Shown piece by piece: positions 9,554-19,300 of a DNA stretch of 64,000 nt (position 1 is the first letter of the stretch; each line of letters opens with the position of its first letter). The stretch covers positions 682,001 through 746,000 of the forward strand of contig NZ_CP011339.1 of the NCBI RefSeq assembly GCF_001264245.1, in the 5' to 3' direction. Below the pieces are notes generated by a model. It made no database searches. It had not been told where the DNA came from and saw nothing but the letters and a program-made list of their open reading frames with translations. Made by a program: the position numbers and the translations under genes. This stretch comes from Microcystis panniformis FACHB-1757. GTDB taxonomy: Bacteria > Cyanobacteriota > Cyanobacteriia > Cyanobacteriales > Microcystaceae.

Positions 9554-9588
9554 ATAAATAGGTTTGTTTTTTAATGGGATAGATTGAT

Positions 9589-12500
9589 TTACAGTTTCTT
9601 AGCATTTGAAACCATACTTTGTTGTTTTTTTAATCTTTTCTTTTCATCCCCAGGTAAAGTTGCTTTTTCTTCTTCTGTTTCTTTAATCTGTCTCTTCAGG
9701 CTTTCGACTTGTTCCCCAATGCTGTCAACTTCCATTTTAGGGTTCGCCTTCTTAAGTTCTTCTTTCATGACCCCAATTTTCGTTGCTATATCTTTCTGAA
9801 TTTTCGATATTTCTTCAATAGTTTCTGTCAAATAATTAATGTTTTTCAACAAAACTGAATCTTTAATAATCAATTTAAGTTGGCTTTGATTTTGCTGTTC
9901 TACGGTCATATTTTTAAAATCTTCTGCAATTTTATGGTCAATAGTTATTTGAGATTGAATGTCAGTATTAGCATTTTTAAGCAATTCTTGTAGCATATTG
10001 CAATTTTCCTCTAGTTGCTCTAGATTTATGGTTGTAAAATCAGGAGTAGAATTTTGTAGAATCTTCTTTATTTCAGATGTTTCCGTTACTATTTGTACTG
10101 CAAACCCGTTTATTTGCTTCAGGTTATTGAATATTTTACGAAGTTCTTGATCTAAATCTAAAACTCTGCCGATAATCCCCGCTTCTTCCTCGCTAGGTAG
10201 CAGTTTTTCTACACGGCTTTTAATTTTTTGCTTGTACTCAGACTCTTTACCCATTGCTATATACAACGCTCTTTCTACCATGTAATCAAGGATCTGGCAT
10301 TCATGTAAGTTTATGCTTTCACTTTGAGCATCGTAGATGTGGTCAAACACTTTTTTCCCATCATAATAAAGCTTGTAGCGCATCCAACGGGCTATTGGTA
10401 GATACATGAAAAAATGTCTTTCCAAATTGTACTGGAACTTGAAAAGCTGTTTCTTTTTATCTAGATTAGTAGCAGAATCGCTAATTGCATCTGACAATTT
10501 CTTAAAAGCTGTTCTAAGAGCCTGATCATCTATGTTACCAGAAGCATTTATTTTAAATTTTAATCTATATTCATCTGGGGATACATTAGGAACTTTTTCA
10601 AAGAATTCGCTTTGTTGATTTTTTACCGTATGATCTGTAACACCATCCAATAAAGTTTCATTTAATTTGTCTTGCGTATAACTTCCTCCTGTTACCCATG
10701 TACCCGCATTCGGTATCAAATAAGCCGTAATTCGGGCTTTTAATTTACTTCGTTCAACTTCTTTAAAATCGGTTTTATTTTGACTGACGCGACGTTGACC
10801 AGTTTCAATCGCCAGTTGTTCAGTGTTGCAGTGTTTACTACCAGAAACAAAATTACCCAATTCTTCTGGACCGCCATCCCCATGACCAAACAGGTGACAC
10901 CATTCTTGATCGGTTTTTAAACTAGAAGCATCAACAGTAGCATTTACATCTAGTTTATTATCTACACGCCATTGCTCCTTAACAGCATTATCATTAAGCT
11001 GTCCTAGTACATATTTAGCAAAGGAGGTGGCCGATAATTTAGAATCAGTTATTTTAGGCGTGATATTACTGGCTTTCATCCCAGGATATACATGAAAATC
11101 ACTCAAGGCTTCTGCCATCGTTTTCCCCGCATCTACTCGTTCCTTTTCGTTAAAACCTAAAGTGAGATCTTCTCCAACAGCGTTGAACTTTTTCCATACC
11201 CGGTAGCCAGTATTGTCTAACTTTACAGATATTTCAATTTTTTTGATATCAAATTTATAATCATAACCAGGAATGCTCGGATTCGTAACGCGAGGCGGAA
11301 ATGGGTCTTTTAGAGGCTTATTTCTCTTAGGTTCTGACGGATTAAATGTTTTATAATATTGAATCAAACTATTTATACTACCAATGACAGGATTTTTAAA
11401 TCCATCTTTTTTGACTTTGTCGTAAGGCCAATTAGTAGGGTAGAAAGCATCAGATGTGTTAGTTGTGCGGTTTTGTTGAATTTTTGGACGATTAGCTGAT
11501 GTTACTAAAAACTCTGGATTTAATTCAAACAAATAACTCCATAATTTTGCTAAGGGAAAATTTGCATCTCCATCAAGCAAATCAATTAACCATTTATAGT
11601 TTACCTCATTCACCCTATCGGCACGCATAGGATAGCCACTACTTCCACGCCCTCCCTCGCCTATATTTACGGCGGAGATATGCCCCATTAAAGTTCCCCC
11701 GTTATCGTGGTAAAAACAGTGATAGTTTCCCTTAGGAAGCTCGCAAGCCGCCTGATGTGCTAAGGCTTTAGCTTTTTCTGTTTCTTTATCATTTCTTTCA
11801 GTATCATCTTTTCCATCATCCTTTTTGAAATGAATTCTGTCTCTCAATAACTTATTCTCCGCGTCATCCTCTTTTTTTGGTAGTGTAAAGACATTTTGTC
11901 TAGTTTTAGTTACAGTATTCTTCCCCTTCTCCTTATCACCCAACTTATTGATTTGACCTCTTAATTCCCACAAATAACGATATTGCTCATTTCCTTTTTC
12001 TAAAAAATATTCAGCGTCTTCGTTATCACGCTCTTCATCTTTATTTTTTATTTTTTCATCATACTTGTAAGTTCGCTTTATCTCATAATCATTAGAACCA
12101 TCTTTTTTTCCGTATTTATATCTTTGGGTATCTTCACTATTATCCAGAAAAAGCAATCTAGCGTTAGGATTTACATAAACACCGTAATATAAGTCAGTGC
12201 CATTTGTATAAGATCCCTCTGGGCTGATAGCAATGGCTGGCACGATTAAGGTTTGATCCTGAAGGGGTTTTTCATTTGTTATCCAGTGTTTTCCTCCTAT
12301 CTTATTACCTGTACTATTATCAAATCTTACAAAAATTTTATTGAGCAAATTTGCATTTACAATGCGTAATCGGTTCAGTATTATTTGATTGCCAGCAGTA
12401 TCTTTTACCTCATTGTTACCGTCGAGCCATTTCCAGTAGTATTTATTTTCTTCATCGGCTATTCGAGCTAAAAGTGTGTCAACATCTTTAGAAAGATGGG

Positions 12501-12798
12501 TGTCTTGTAAGATATAGCCAATGAGGCAATCATTGAAGTTGCATTCCTTTCCCCAGAACTCTTTCATTGAAGTCTCAAAGTCCGAAGATATTTTTTCGTT
12601 CCTCGTGGGTTCTGGTTCGTTTTTAAGCTTAAAATCGGTTTTAAGCTTAAAAGTTGTTAAAGCCGCTTTGAGTATAGATTGATAGTAATCTGTTATGGTA
12701 AGCGGTTGTGTGGGAGGAATTGCAATGACATTAATAACATTGTCTTTAAACTCAACTCGATCGTCTGTTTCGGTTTTTATAGCTTGGAAGTTTCCCAT
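9589..12798 (-). CDS. 1069-aa protein with His-Me-finger-like nuclease motif and C-terminal coiled coil
   Basis: The protein is large and very hydrophilic with no signal peptide. At residues 633-665 it has a motif resembling the beta-beta-alpha-metal (His-Me finger, DNA/RNA non-specific) endonucleases: a C-H-L triplet at 634-636, a glycine-rich GHGDGG turn (638-643), NFV (649-651), H656, N658 and a terminal E665. This is the order of His, Asn and Glu found in that fold, but it is a motif match by eye only. A highly charged linker occupies about 235-345. Residues 880-1060 are Lys/Glu/Leu-rich and predicted coiled coil. The gene is 35 bp upstream of the DUF6603-like gene and in the same operon. 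It could be a nuclease effector or a scaffold. The start at 12798 gives MGNFQAIKTE. Confidence 0.8.
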   Translation of the reverse strand: MGNFQAIKTETDDRVEFKDNVINVIAIPPTQPLTITDYYQSILKAALTTFKLKTDFKLKNEPEPTRNEKISSDFETSMKEFWGKECNFNDCLIGYILQDTHLSKDVDTLLARIADEENKYYWKWLDGNNEVKDTAGNQIILNRLRIVNANLLNKIFVRFDNSTGNKIGGKHWITNEKPLQDQTLIVPAIAISPEGSYTNGTDLYYGVYVNPNARLLFLDNSEDTQRYKYGKKDGSNDYEIKRTYKYDEKIKNKDEERDNEDAEYFLEKGNEQYRYLWELRGQINKLGDKEKGKNTVTKTRQNVFTLPKKEDDAENKLLRDRIHFKKDDGKDDTERNDKETEKAKALAHQAACELPKGNYHCFYHDNGGTLMGHISAVNIGEGGRGSSGYPMRADRVNEVNYKWLIDLLDGDANFPLAKLWSYLFELNPEFLVTSANRPKIQQNRTTNTSDAFYPTNWPYDKVKKDGFKNPVIGSINSLIQYYKTFNPSEPKRNKPLKDPFPPRVTNPSIPGYDYKFDIKKIEISVKLDNTGYRVWKKFNAVGEDLTLGFNEKERVDAGKTMAEALSDFHVYPGMKASNITPKITDSKLSATSFAKYVLGQLNDNAVKEQWRVDNKLDVNATVDASSLKTDQEWCHLFGHGDGGPEELGNFVSGSKHCNTEQLAIETGQRRVSQNKTDFKEVERSKLKARITAYLIPNAGTWVTGGSYTQDKLNETLLDGVTDHTVKNQQSEFFEKVPNVSPDEYRLKFKINASGNIDDQALRTAFKKLSDAISDSATNLDKKKQLFKFQYNLERHFFMYLPIARWMRYKLYYDGKKVFDHIYDAQSESINLHECQILDYMVERALYIAMGKESEYKQKIKSRVEKLLPSEEEAGIIGRVLDLDQELRKIFNNLKQINGFAVQIVTETSEIKKILQNSTPDFTTINLEQLEENCNMLQELLKNANTDIQSQITIDHKIAEDFKNMTVEQQNQSQLKLIIKDSVLLKNINYLTETIEEISKIQKDIATKIGVMKEELKKANPKMEVDSIGEQVESLKRQIKETEEEKATLPGDEKKRLKKQQSMVSNAKKL

Positions 12799-12853
12799 GA
12801 TTTGACCTACCTGTTAATAGATTAATAAATTGTGAAGAAGATTAATATTTATC

Positions 12854-12913
12854 TGCGATCGCTTTTGATTTTCTCTTTTAGGGGGGATGGGGTGCGATCG
12901 CTTTTGATTTTCT
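12854..12913. repeat. Two direct repeats containing HIP1 octamers
   Basis: The 20-bp unit GCGATCGCTTTTGATTTTCT occurs twice, separated by about 19 bp of G-rich DNA, in the gap between the 1069-aa gene and the nucleotidyltransferase gene. GCGATCGC is the HIP1 octamer that is over-represented in cyanobacterial genomes. Confidence 0.8.
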
Positions 12914-12917
12914 ATTT

Positions 12918-13253
12918 TCATAGAATTATTCCCTCTTTACGAATATTCCTAAGCAAAGGACCAGAACGATGAATGAATCGGTATTCATCCATAAATATAC
13001 AACTGATTACCGAATCTTTTTCTAAAGATAAACTGGCTATAATGGAGCCAGTTTTTTCAATTTCTTCACTGGCATTTACTTCTCCTTTGAGAACCACTAA
13101 GACATCAATATCAGAGTCTGGATGCGCGTCACCCCTGGCCTGAGAACCAAACATGATCAACTGTTTAAGGCGATCACCGTAATGATTTTTTAATTCTCGT
13201 TTCAGTCGAGCGAGAATGGTTTTTAGGGTATCATTGACAATCGTTAATGTCAT
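12918..13253 (-). CDS. MNT-type nucleotidyltransferase domain protein
   Basis: A 111-residue minimal nucleotidyltransferase. The family signature is clear: GSQARGDAHPDSDIDVLV at about residues 36-53, with G-S, then two Asp of the D-x-D metal site (SDIDV), followed by hydrophobic strands. Proteins of this size are often MntA-type antitoxins that AMPylate a HEPN toxin partner. No HEPN gene is visible next to it, so the pair may be incomplete or the enzyme may act elsewhere. It lies on the same strand inside the giant-protein operon, between the 1069-aa gene and an HSDR_N-like nuclease gene, and looks like a later insertion there. Confidence 0.85.
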   Translation of the reverse strand: MTLTIVNDTLKTILARLKRELKNHYGDRLKQLIMFGSQARGDAHPDSDIDVLVVLKGEVNASEEIEKTGSIIASLSLEKDSVISCIFMDEYRFIHRSGPLLRNIRKEGIIL

Positions 13254-13383
13254 GCTTAATCATTCTTTTAGGGTAGGGGTTGAATTAGGAGGGTGCTGCC
13301 CTCGGCAGCTCCCTTCGATACGCTTTCCGCATTTTAACATAGGACTAGAATAAAGAGCGATTATTTCAATATCTTTTAATTTC

Positions 13384-14040
13384 TTAATCCGTCATATTTA
13401 TGATCATAATTTTAGCAATTTGTTTGAGAATTTGCAAGATATCCTCTAACTGATTTCTCCGGGGTAAAAGCAGGGAAAAAATGTTAGAAAAGTCATATTG
13501 AGGAACGCCTTGGATCAGCATTTTAATAAACATAAATTCATCACCGTTACCTATCAAACCATAGACAGGGATTTGAGGGTTAGGATTTGCCATCATGTAA
13601 GTCATTATTTGCGGTAATGCAACGGGAAAAGCAATGGTAGATTTAGACTCAATGATTAACACCCACAGTTGTGGAGCAATAATTAAAGTATCAATTCTCC
13701 CCCGTAAGATTTCCTCCTCTTCTTCTATTTCTAGTTCAACACTTGCTTCCGTGGTGACATAGAAAGGTTCATCATATAAACCCGCCAAAGTTAGTAAAGG
13801 AGAAATGAGTAATTGATTGATCACTCCTTCTGCTAAAGGACTTCTCTCTCTATGGCGTTCAAATCGTCTTTTGATTTGCTCTAAGGTTTCTTTTTCTTGA
13901 GTAGTTAAATCAGGTAAGTCCTGTTGCCATTCATTAAAAAATTGATCGTTATCTGTAGCAGATAAATTAAACTTTTGCTTTAGAACAGCCAAGGTGGTGA
14001 TAGTTTTAGAAATTGGGTAAGTCTGTATCATGCTTAACAT
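13384..14040 (-). CDS. HSDR_N-like (PD-(D/E)XK) restriction-endonuclease-type protein
   Basis: A 218-residue protein of a type frequent in cyanobacteria and related to the N-terminal nuclease domain of type I restriction R subunits. The likely active site is GRIDTLII (Asp, about residue 118) followed by WVLIIESKS (Glu-Ser-Lys, about 131-134), the D..ExK pattern of the PD-(D/E)XK fold. No helicase domain and no methylase or specificity subunit is nearby, so it is a stand-alone domain and its substrate is unknown. Its start is 28 bp from the stop of the 735-aa gene, so it is probably transcribed with the operon. Confidence 0.75.
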   Translation of the reverse strand: MLSMIQTYPISKTITTLAVLKQKFNLSATDNDQFFNEWQQDLPDLTTQEKETLEQIKRRFERHRERSPLAEGVINQLLISPLLTLAGLYDEPFYVTTEASVELEIEEEEEILRGRIDTLIIAPQLWVLIIESKSTIAFPVALPQIMTYMMANPNPQIPVYGLIGNGDEFMFIKMLIQGVPQYDFSNIFSLLLPRRNQLEDILQILKQIAKIMIINMTD

Positions 14041-14068
14041 AATCTTTTGTTTAGTTTATCGTTCATAA

Positions 14069-16276
14069 TTATTCATTTAATGTAGCTCCAATCCTCCAAG
14101 CAAAAATTCGATAGCTACCTTTGAAAAAACGTTGACTTTTCCTTTCCGGTCCATAAGTTGAAGTATTGTCTGCAGCAAAAACGGCCTGTCCTGCTGTTGC
14201 AAAATCAAAAGTATTATGGTCTGGCATCAATAAATAATAACCACAATAGCTATTTTGGAAGTCACCATCATTGACTCTACGAAGTGTCGTTTTTGCATCC
14301 CATATTCTGCCATTAGTATCTTTAAAAAGAATTTGAGTAACTAATAAGAAAGTTCCTAAGTTATGCTCTTTCTTATAATTTTTATTTATTTCAACATCAA
14401 ACCAACCACTATCATAATTGGCAATAAGTTGACCTAGAGAAAATTTGCCTGTGATCGCTGTATCTCCCTTTACTTTCAATTGTTCAGTCCCTGGAGTAAT
14501 ACCCATGCCAACCTTGCCGTGCTCATCAAACAAAATGGGTGATTTTTCTATCGTACAAATAAAAGTTCCATCCCAATAACCCGGAATATTTTCATAGCGT
14601 ATATAAAGATTGGTCTGACCAGAAGGAAGAGAAGAAATGATCTTACTAATTGTTAATTCAATACCCTGTTCCTGTCGTAACTCAACGTTTTCTTCATTTT
14701 GATTAGTTATTGTCCAAGTTGGCGATTCTCCTTGAGTCTCTTTAACAATTTTCCACTCCTCTATATGTCTTGCCGTCAGTCGAAAATCTGTTCCTTGAAT
14801 CCCTATTCCTTGTACTTGACTTGTGGTTCCCAAAGCCCAATCTTTATTCTGCCCTTCTTCTTGAACATCAAAAGAGATAATAAACTTAGAGGCATTATCC
14901 CCCTTACTATCTGGAATCAAAGGAATAGATTTATCTTTTAATACATTAACAATTCGCAAAGTTAACTTATTTGTCGTTGTGCCATCATTCAAAATCCGAT
15001 TAGAGCCTACAAAACTGACATGAAGCGGAATATTTTTCTTACCCCGATGATCGATAACACTGAGGTTTTTTTCTCGGTAATAATGAGTTAAAGTCTCTCC
15101 TTGATAAGTAAACTCTGGACATAAAAACTCAACTCTGGTTGTTCTTGCCCCTCCCGCTGCTGAAGCACTGACGTTTGGCAGGGTTAAAGTAACGACCTCA
15201 TTAGCTGATAAAGTAGTATTAGTTGTTAAGAAATAGAGAGAAACTATCCCATCTGCTTGAGTAACAGGATGACTCATACTCCAATTACTTTGAGGTTTTA
15301 AAGCCAATTGCTGTAAAGATTTAGGTGATAGAGTATCAGGTCTAAATCTTAATTCAAAATGATAATTATTTTGACTGACTGCTCCACTTTTTGCCAGTAA
15401 AGTAATCCCTTGTTCTGTATTATTAGCAATTTCTAAAACCAGTTCTTCTCCCTTAGTATCATTTTCAATAAAGATAATGGACTCTTTATTGTCCCCTTCA
15501 TATAAGTCAAAATCAAGAGGATAGGCAAGATTAAAAGCGGCGATCGCAGTTAAATCATCATTCATATCCTGTTTAATTTCTTCTGGGAATAATGCCTTAT
15601 TATAGATGCGGAGATGAGCAATTGTTCCCGCAAAATAGTTAGCATAAGCTTCATTGCTTCCTCCTCTACGTGCTAGATAAAGAGGTGAATCATTTTGTGT
15701 TTGAGATTGGGTTGTATCATCCGTACTATTTTCTTCATGTCCATCTAAATAAAGCCGTAACTTGCTACCTTCTTTCACAAAAGCAATGTGATAAAATTGC
15801 TCACTATTAAGTTGGGTTGTGGTGGTGACAGCGGGATTATTAGAACCATCATATCTTGCTGCATGGATTCTTTGCTCATTACGCAAATATCTGATGACAT
15901 AGGGATAACCTCCACTACCATTCCATTTTTCAATAATATCGTTGTCACCATTGGTTTTAAATGGTTGTTCTTTGGCTATTTTTATCCAACTGGCAACGGT
16001 AAAATCTTGATTAGTTGCAAAGTTAATGTCCTCTGAATTAGGAATTTCTATATAGTCTTGTCTTCCATCAAAAATGAAACAACTGCCAAAATGTTCATCA
16101 CTCACAACTTGGGGACTACCATGAACACTATATTGGTTCTCAGTAGAAGCCGAAATATTCTCACTTAAAGCTGAAACATTCTCGCTTAAAAAAGCACTAC
16201 GAACTATTTGATTGTCTGCATCGGGGATAATGGTATCTAGTTTTAGATGTAGAACTAAGTCATTAGTGTTACTCAT
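14069..16276 (-). CDS. LamG-domain, tail-fibre-like 735-aa protein
   Basis: Residues about 25-235 form a LamG/concanavalin-like jellyroll: LVLHLKLD, SCFIFDGRQDYIEIPNS, DFTVASWIKI, FYHIAFVKEGSKLRLYLDG and AHLRIYNKALFPEEI are in the canonical order. Central residues are beta-rich. From residue 587 the sequence reads GKVGMGITPGTEQLKVKGD, the repeat style of phage tail fibres and trimeric adhesins. It ends in a compact aromatic domain (SGWFDVEINK ... YRIFAWRIG). This suggests a trimeric, carbohydrate- or receptor-binding fibre. There is no signal peptide. The gene lies 49 bp after the 1334-aa gene, in the same operon. Confidence 0.85.
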   Translation of the reverse strand: MSNTNDLVLHLKLDTIIPDADNQIVRSAFLSENVSALSENISASTENQYSVHGSPQVVSDEHFGSCFIFDGRQDYIEIPNSEDINFATNQDFTVASWIKIAKEQPFKTNGDNDIIEKWNGSGGYPYVIRYLRNEQRIHAARYDGSNNPAVTTTTQLNSEQFYHIAFVKEGSKLRLYLDGHEENSTDDTTQSQTQNDSPLYLARRGGSNEAYANYFAGTIAHLRIYNKALFPEEIKQDMNDDLTAIAAFNLAYPLDFDLYEGDNKESIIFIENDTKGEELVLEIANNTEQGITLLAKSGAVSQNNYHFELRFRPDTLSPKSLQQLALKPQSNWSMSHPVTQADGIVSLYFLTTNTTLSANEVVTLTLPNVSASAAGGARTTRVEFLCPEFTYQGETLTHYYREKNLSVIDHRGKKNIPLHVSFVGSNRILNDGTTTNKLTLRIVNVLKDKSIPLIPDSKGDNASKFIISFDVQEEGQNKDWALGTTSQVQGIGIQGTDFRLTARHIEEWKIVKETQGESPTWTITNQNEENVELRQEQGIELTISKIISSLPSGQTNLYIRYENIPGYWDGTFICTIEKSPILFDEHGKVGMGITPGTEQLKVKGDTAITGKFSLGQLIANYDSGWFDVEINKNYKKEHNLGTFLLVTQILFKDTNGRIWDAKTTLRRVNDGDFQNSYCGYYLLMPDHNTFDFATAGQAVFAADNTSTYGPERKSQRFFKGSYRIFAWRIGATLNE

Positions 16277-16325
16277 AATTGATACTCCTTGATTTAAAAA
16301 ATTAACGGGTGAATTTTGAATAAAC

Positions 16326-19300
16326 TTACGGATTAGGACTATTAGGGTTGGGTGGCTCTTTTTTGGTGCTTAACTTTAACCATCCCTCTCGAATTTCTTG
16401 CTTGCCAGAGAAGATAGCATTAACATTAGTTTGACCTATTTTATCGGCAGTTGACCATTGTTCCTTTTCTTTCTCCAACCATGACCACTGATAACCAACT
16501 TCATCAGGTAAAGCTAAATTAATTTTACCATAATCTGTCAAGATAGGAGCAGAGAAGAAAGTAATTTCTATTTTCTCTAACGCTTGTTGATATTGATCCG
16601 GGGGAATATCAATTGATTTCGTCGGTAAAATTCCAGTAGTTGCGTGAACTTTTCCTCTGGGATCGATGAGCATAGTCAATAAAGTGGGTGAATCTTTTAG
16701 ATTAAGATCAATATGCCAAGGATTGTTACCATTATGAAATTTAATAGCCGGATGATTAATTCCCTCTAAATCACTTTGAGGGGCATAAAATACATCCTTG
16801 AGACTTCCATTATCCCCTTCCAACCAATAACCTAATAAACCATCATTTAACTGTTTATATTCCCCTAAACGAATTGGAAACTTGACCTTTTCAAAGCCAT
16901 CCGTTTCTCGGAAATTACGTCTTAAGTCTTGCCAAAATCCCCCCCAATCTTGGTTAATAGCTGGAAGTCCCTCTAATTCCAAATTTAAAGAAGCTCTGAC
17001 TAGGGCAATAGGTCGTCCCATTAACAGTGCTAAACCTTGATTTTGCGCTGAATTTTCGGGATCAATGTTTTCTAAACCACTATCTAAAGCCGAAATAAAA
17101 TTAGACAAAAATTCTGCCCCCTGCTTAATAATATAGTTAATCACTTTTTGTAAATGATCATCAATTTTATCAAAGGGGATAACCGTATTTTCCCCCGGCG
17201 CAGCCTGCCATTTTGCTAATTGATTAATCGAACCCAACGCCTTACCTTGATTATCATAGATAGCGAGACTATTATCTAAATTATTAGGCAATATCCAGCC
17301 ACAAATAGGAGTAGTAGCTGGATGACTATTCATTTCCTGTTCCCCTTCAATTGCAGATAACCAACGGAAATTAATACGCGCCGGTTGTACCAAACGAGGG
17401 GGTAAAGATATCAGATAGGGACTGCCTGGAGTCGTCATCTGTTCAGGAGTGATAATATTTCTAATATCTAAATCCTTCACTTGTCCAAAAGTATCCACCA
17501 ACCGTAACCGCAAAATCTTCATTACCCCTGAGCGAATTGGGTTAAAATCATTTAAAGGTTCTGGCGCACTACGGACACTTTGTTGTACCATTTCTTTTAT
17601 TTCATTTGTAAAAGGCTGATAATCATTAAATCCTAAAGGATCAGCAATAGGTAACTGTAAGGTCTGTTTGTGCATCAATAAAGCCTCGTTAAACCCTCCT
17701 AAAGCTTGAGATAGACAATTTAGGCTTAAAAGATTTTGATAAGCTCTAATGGCAGTATAAATGGGGTCTTTAGCTTTTTGATCCGAGAATAGATTAGTGA
17801 AAATTAAATTAGGATTACTAGGATCATAACAGGGTTTTTGCTCATACCAAGCTTGAATGGCTTGAATCTTTTCTTGTTGGTCTAAGTTGGTCAAAGAATT
17901 TGGTTTGTCCTTATACCAATCTTGGATTCTTTTTTGGTAAGCTTCTTCTTGTTCAGACAGGTTTAGTTCGTAATATTCTTTAGCCTCATCAGGTAATTGT
18001 TTCTTTAAATAAACTTCTATTTTTTCCTTAAGCTTAATTCCGGCATGGGGTGTTAAAATACTCCGACCACTATAAACATTAGCAGCTTTAAGAACAGCCC
18101 CCTTTCCGTACTGTAAAGAAAGCTCTGGCTCGTTTTCTTTCAAGGTATAATTACCCGTAATAAACTCAGCATCATATTGATGATTATAGATGCCATGATT
18201 ACAGCCATTTTGGAGTGGAAAAACTTCTACCTCCCACTCTAGTAAAAACGGATGCCAAGGTTGTTCTTCCCAAGTGTTAAAGCCAATATGTTCCCCTTTT
18301 TTATTGTTTGCTATCTGATCAATTTTACCGAGAATAGACGAAAATCCATTGAGAAAAATGTCCTCTTCCTGTTGTAAAATCTCACATTCTAACAGTCCAT
18401 CATCCCTCAATCTTCCATCTTGTCCATGGCGAATGGTGGGTTTTACCCCTTCCCCCGCCATCAAGACAACTGGTTCTGTTGGTTGCCAATAACGGGAACC
18501 GGCAATAGGTTTCAGGGTATAAGGTGGTGGAGCTTTTAAAATTAGCTGAGGGAAAGAAACTTCTAAAAGCAGACGATTGCAACGGACTAATTCTTCTTCG
18601 TTTTTAGTAAAAATTAAATTTAAGGCATCTATAATTTCTCCTTGGTTTTTCCCTGCAATTTTACTGGACAAATCGGGGATTAACTGCTCAATTCTTTTAA
18701 TTGGCTCTGTTTCGTTTTTAGTAAAAATTAAATTTAAGGCATCTATAATTTTTCCTTGGTTTTCCCCTGCAATTTTACTGGCCAAATCGGGGATTAACTG
18801 CTTAATTCTTTTAATTGGCTCTGTTGTTCCCTGTTCTAACTGATTAATCAATTTTTCCCAGTCTAAAATATCACTAACTTTTAATTTACACTGGGTAATA
18901 TTTACTTGAGTAATCGCCTGTTGTAATTGAGTTAAAGATTTATTCAATAACTTTTCATAATTCTCTAGATCATTCAGTTTTGCCTTTAAAGGTTCAATTC
19001 CCTTCTCCTCAATATAATATTTAACTTCATCAATATCAGGATACTGAGCGGTGCTACCTTGGGGGGGATAAGCACTTAACATATACTTATACCAATCAGA
19101 AAAGAGTTGCCGACGCATTGACTCAATTTCATCGAAAGTGCAGTCATATTTCTGTTGAGAGAGATTAAGCTGATTCAGTTTAGGAGCTATATTATCGGGT
19201 AAAGTAACTTCGCTCTGAGCTTGAGCATCTTCAGCATTTGCTGTTGTAGTGTTTGTGCTTCCTAAAGTAATTGTCCATATTCTGCCAGATGAGACCGCAT

